From contig NW_003151755.1 in NCBI RefSeq assembly GCF_000003605.2, forward strand, positions 40,840 to 104,839: DNA of 64,000 bases, given 5' to 3'. Shown here in pieces: positions 59,965-64,000 of this stretch. The position numbers and the translations under genes are program-made. The notes below the pieces were generated by a model. That model saw nothing but the letters and a program-made list of their open reading frames with translations. It did not search any database and was not told where the DNA came from. The stretch's first letter is position 1, and each line of letters starts with the position of its first letter. Source of the stretch: Saccoglossus kowalevskii (taxonomy: Eukaryota; Hemichordata; Enteropneusta; Harrimaniidae).

Positions 59965-60566
59965 TCTACTAAAATAACTTAAACATTAGCTGATCATTAT
60001 GAGTTCAGATCACATGTACCAATATTGGAAATGTACTTTATATAGAGAAAATACAGAATTTGAAAAGAAATGCAAATCTCGTTAAAATTCTGTAAACACA
60101 TTGTGTTGTGGCACTAATGATTTAATAATACCAAATTAAGTAGTTTTTAACAATCGTTAGAACAATTAAGACTGCTGTTTTGAGTACCCTATGAATTCAA
60201 CTAATTATCTATTATATTAAACTTTGTGACGCTCCTAATAAATCATGCATATTCTGGGTTGTAGCTTTAAGTTTTTCACTTCTCATGTTTACCAGTATAT
60301 TTATTGTGGAAATTTTCCAGATTTGATAATTTTTGGTGTATTTGTGGCAACATATTATAAAAACTGTTGTGACTTCCTGTAGCAAGATTTTGTTATTTCC
60401 CTGACTCGTAATTATTGGTCTCATTTGAACTTGAAATTTTTGAATCATTGAAATACTTACAAGAGAAGAAAGTTTGAAACTTTTTGAGTACATCACCAGT
60501 ATTGTCAATAGATACAATGTTATACAAATTAATAATACTAGTATGTCATAGATATTAAACACTCAC
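59965..60566. other. Intron; no gene seen
   Basis: AT-rich sequence, chance open frames only. Confidence 0.5.
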
Positions 60567-60635
60567 TCACTCATTCCTGGCATGCAGGGCAACAAAAAGG
60601 GTTCGCCACTCCTGCCTGTCCCAGGGCTAGCTTTG
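60567..60635 (-). mobile_element. 3' tail of a non-LTR retrotransposon (LINE) reverse transcriptase ORF
   Basis: On the - strand, 60626 to 60567 reads PWDRQEWRTLFVALHARNE and then a stop. The DRxxWRxL..AL pattern is the characteristic C-terminus of many LINE polyproteins of RTE/CR1-like type. A gagtgagtgagtg run overlaps and follows the stop, as in microsatellite-tailed LINEs. A TAG lies in frame just upstream of PWDR, so this is a short decayed or 5'-truncated piece. Confidence 0.6.
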
Positions 60636-63600
60636 ATCTGGATTTATATCTAATACACTGTGTTGAATTATGTTCTGACAAGTAGACAGGTAATTGGCTA
60701 CTTCCTGTCTTCGAATTGATTCCTTGTATATCATTAAACTAGATAGGTCACCATTTCATAACCCATCTACCAGTGAACTGTATGGTACAATTAGTCACTA
60801 ATTTGAACTGTAAGTTAATTTATCTCAAATCAGTAAAAATAATTGCACAAAATGTTATTCAGGAAATTTTATTCCTGTAAAACTCATTTGCTATACCGTA
60901 CCATTTGTCGAAGTGCAAATAGAATCAAATATGTGTTTGTTTTGATTGTAGTGTCGAGGTGCTCATGTCATAGCTGTATAAGATTTGAATAGCAATAAAT
61001 AATACCTTGCATGTAGGACTGGTACAACATTACATCATTGTATGCTTTGTATGGAATTACTACGGTACTTGAATCTTCTATAATTAGCCAACTTTCCACA
61101 GTAGAAATTAGATTACATTTATCCCAGACTTCCTATTGAGGTATTATCTTTGGTATAATGTCATCGTATCAGGTGAGAATGATAAAATCTGTCAGTTCTG
61201 TTTACTTTATCACTGTCCTCAGTTCACACTGCAGTGCTGTGTCTTCGCAAACATCCACAGAGTTAATACTGCTATTCGTCTACGACCTTGGGCTCCCAGC
61301 TCTGCATACATATTCTGTCACCTGATAAGACTAATTAATTAGATCATTAATTATTGAATAAATAAAAAATGATTTGGTCTGAAAATAATAATCTTGTCTT
61401 CCTATGAAAGCATTGATAATACTGATATAATTTATATTTTTTATCAGGTGTAGATTCCTAACCCTGCTTTATCATCTGTGTATTCAGAGAAGCTAATTAT
61501 ACTTCTTTTCCTGCCTTTATCTCATTTCAATTAACATCATCTACATATCTATTTGCCTGCTATGATGATAAGTGTTCTCAATATCCTGATTAATTTCCGT
61601 ACTGAAATTAAAAATAATAATAATAAATAAAATTCAAACAGCAGGTGTCTGTATAAACTCAATGCATTCACTGCAAATGAATATTTTGTGATACACCAGG
61701 GATTTATTTATTAAAATTATAATATTTCATCAAGATAATTAGACTACACTCCTTGTGGTGTTAAATCATGTGTCATGAGTTACACATCCTGAAGGAACAC
61801 GTACACTCGTAGAATCCCAGGAAATCAGGAAGGCTGTTCTATGATGCAAACATCCTCCACCACTTCATGGTAATTTATCATTTGCTTATTACTGGAGGGT
61901 TTTCCTGGCAAACCCCGGCATTTCATAATAGTTGTTCAGACCAAAAATGGAGTGTGTTGTTTGATTAATGAATCAGTTCGTCTAAGTAGATTCTCTGCCA
62001 GAAATATCGTCAGATGTTTTTTGATTTAAATCTTTAATTCAAAATTAGGTTAATCATATAATGTTTTAATCTCCTTTCTGTTATTGTTTTCCACATGTTT
62101 TATTCCTCATTATTTTCTGCTCTTTGATTGAAAAGCTTGTTTTATCAACCAACCATTGTTAACAAGGTGCCTGTTTCATTTAATTTGATATCTTTTGCTG
62201 ATAAAAAAAAGTTTAAAATTGATAATTATTTTAAAATAAAATTTAAAAACTCGGTATTCATTTTAAAAATGCAAATATATCATAACGTATCCTCCGGCTT
62301 AATTGTGGTGATGACCAGCATCCTGTGGAACTTGGAATAAGGTTTACATTTAATAAAACTCATTTTGATTGGTGTAGCATTGCCATAGCTATACTGTCTT
62401 GTACTTTTACACCAATCACTGAATGTGTTACATACCACAAAGCATTATTGATTTTCCCAGGCTGTCTGTGGACATGTGTGGTTTTCTAATGATTTAAAGA
62501 TTGAGCAACATAATAGCAATCCCAGCAAAGCTTCCTTCCTTCCTTCATTATAAACCATTCCCACAATACATGTGTAACACTATTTTTGAGACTTCCGGTA
62601 ACAAGAACATTTGATTCTCTCGTAAGTACTGAATGTGGATTCTTTTACTGTAATACTGGTGACAATAATATCCTACATGATCCTTTTAATTTCAATATTT
62701 AATTATTAATTTTTTGACTTTTATGAATCCTGAAATGAAATTCTATGATTGATAATATTTTAATAATCTTGAAATTATTGTGAACAGAATTTTCTGAGTT
62801 AGGCTTTAACCTTTGACCCTAATTGGAACCATTTAAAATCACTGTTGACACACAAATATGAAATCATGTGACTCTTAAAGTCAACATAAAGCCAGGTCGT
62901 TATAAATAGCCTACGTAAATACAATGCGATCAGGAAATAGACACATAGTCATTGTCAAATGACGTATAATTGGGTGTTTAATATTCTGAGTAATAATGTT
63001 TTTAACCGCAATAAGTCATGTAGCATGGATTAATTAATGTAGACTGAGATCCTTATGTCAGTGCTACACTTGATCAGGAGCATACAACAGGTAACTTTGA
63101 GTTCATTGAAATTTCTGATCGGTTGTTTATACTGGTACTGATATTTTAGGGGGGTGTTGTTCATATGAATGCCTGCAAGGTTGTCAGCATAGTGCCTAGG
63201 GTTGTATGATATTTACCATGAAGCTTTATTAGGTGTTACTAATCTAATATGTTATAAATTTTTTTACTAACATCTTAATCTTAAAATAGTCCATAATCTT
63301 AACTTTTTTTATTTTTAATTTTGTCACAATGCAATGTCCAATGAAAGGGATGTCATTATTTTCTTGTTGTACATTACAAAGATGTTTTTTTTTTTTTTTA
63401 TAATCAAACCTTCAGACTGTCCCAAGGTATGATGTATGAGCAAGCTGTGTATAAACGTGCTTGACATATGTGACCACCCTTTCAGCAATGTTTTTGCCGA
63501 TTTGTCTTTGTTTAGAGACAAAAACAATAATTAGCATTCTGTCTATTTTCTTTCAATTCACTAAAGTCAAAATATGTGTTTTTGTTTCAACAGTACCATC

Positions 63601-64000
63601 TCAATATTTTCCAAACAAATATCAAGTCAAATGTTATGATTTAATAATCTCTTAAAAGATAATTCAACCTCCTTATAAAACCCACTCGTCTATAAAAACC
63701 ATTTAAATGAAGTCCCTTGGCTGGTCGCGATACACAGGTGATCACTATACACAGAAATTTTTTTAAAAAATCAATGGTATTTGTACAAACTATTTTTCAT
63801 AAACCATAGGGTGGGATTGTTTTTGTTATGTAAATCAGTCTGCCTCTATGATATATCAGGCAGTGCCTTGCTTGCTGTCGCTTCCTTCTTACATTCATTT
63901 GGTACTTTGTTTATAAGATCCTATCGGTTGTTGATGACTACAAGTCTAAAGTTCATTTGGGCTTACTTAACTGATCATGTACTGATGAAGTTACCATATT
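60636..64000. other. Large intron, right part; no gene seen
   Basis: AT-rich sequence up to the window end. No exon continuing the supervillin frame was recognised, and no gelsolin or headpiece motif appears. A short cttc run lies near 62530 and a poly-T run near 63387. Confidence 0.5.

Overview
This is a stretch of AT-rich nuclear DNA from an animal. It shows GT-AG introns of 0.8 to more than 10 kb, tRNA-derived SINEs, MITE-like inverted-repeat elements, a LINE tail, many minisatellites and two assembly gaps. No bacterial-style gene layout is present. The gene and repeat types fit a marine invertebrate (spiralian or invertebrate deuterostome), but the phylum cannot be fixed from this sequence alone.

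Only one gene is supported. It is on the + strand and I read it as a supervillin (SVIL) orthologue. Ten exons from 29716 to 53661 join in a single reading frame with matching splice phases at every junction. They encode about 2,250 residues of low-complexity, Ser/Lys/Arg/Glu-rich, probably disordered protein. The supervillin call rests on three islands that match the vertebrate protein from memory: RIAKYKEQRRKQLSEKYGI, SLAEKMNLF followed by RYKTQPVT, and VRSILKS followed by KGMLK. The gelsolin-like and villin-headpiece half of the protein is not in this window. It must lie beyond 64000, after an intron of more than 10 kb. A 40-nt candidate first coding exon at 12402-12441 fits the phase of the second exon and follows an in-frame stop, which would give a 17 kb first intron.

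Layout: 1-1656, two related minisatellites (19 bp then 33 bp). 1657-12240, no gene seen; it holds one copy of a 0.57 kb dispersed repeat, a hAT-like inverted-repeat element, a 23-base G run and a 31-bp minisatellite at 8.2-9.3 kb. 12.3-12.44 kb, candidate promoter and first exon. 12.4-29.7 kb, probable first intron with several MITE-like elements and a second copy of the dispersed repeat. 29.7-53.7 kb, the exon-bearing part of SVIL, its introns carrying SINE, piggyBac-like and other inverted-repeat elements and a 31-bp minisatellite. 53.7-64 kb, a large intron with 17-bp and 31-bp minisatellites, an ATTCT microsatellite, a second SINE copy and a LINE fragment.

No new enzymatic or defence system was found. 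The most interesting signals are the very long N-terminal half of this supervillin with reiterated short motifs, the intragenic 72-bp duplication, the recurrence of an exact 31-bp period in unrelated tandem arrays, and several small families of non-autonomous elements that can be defined from within the window.
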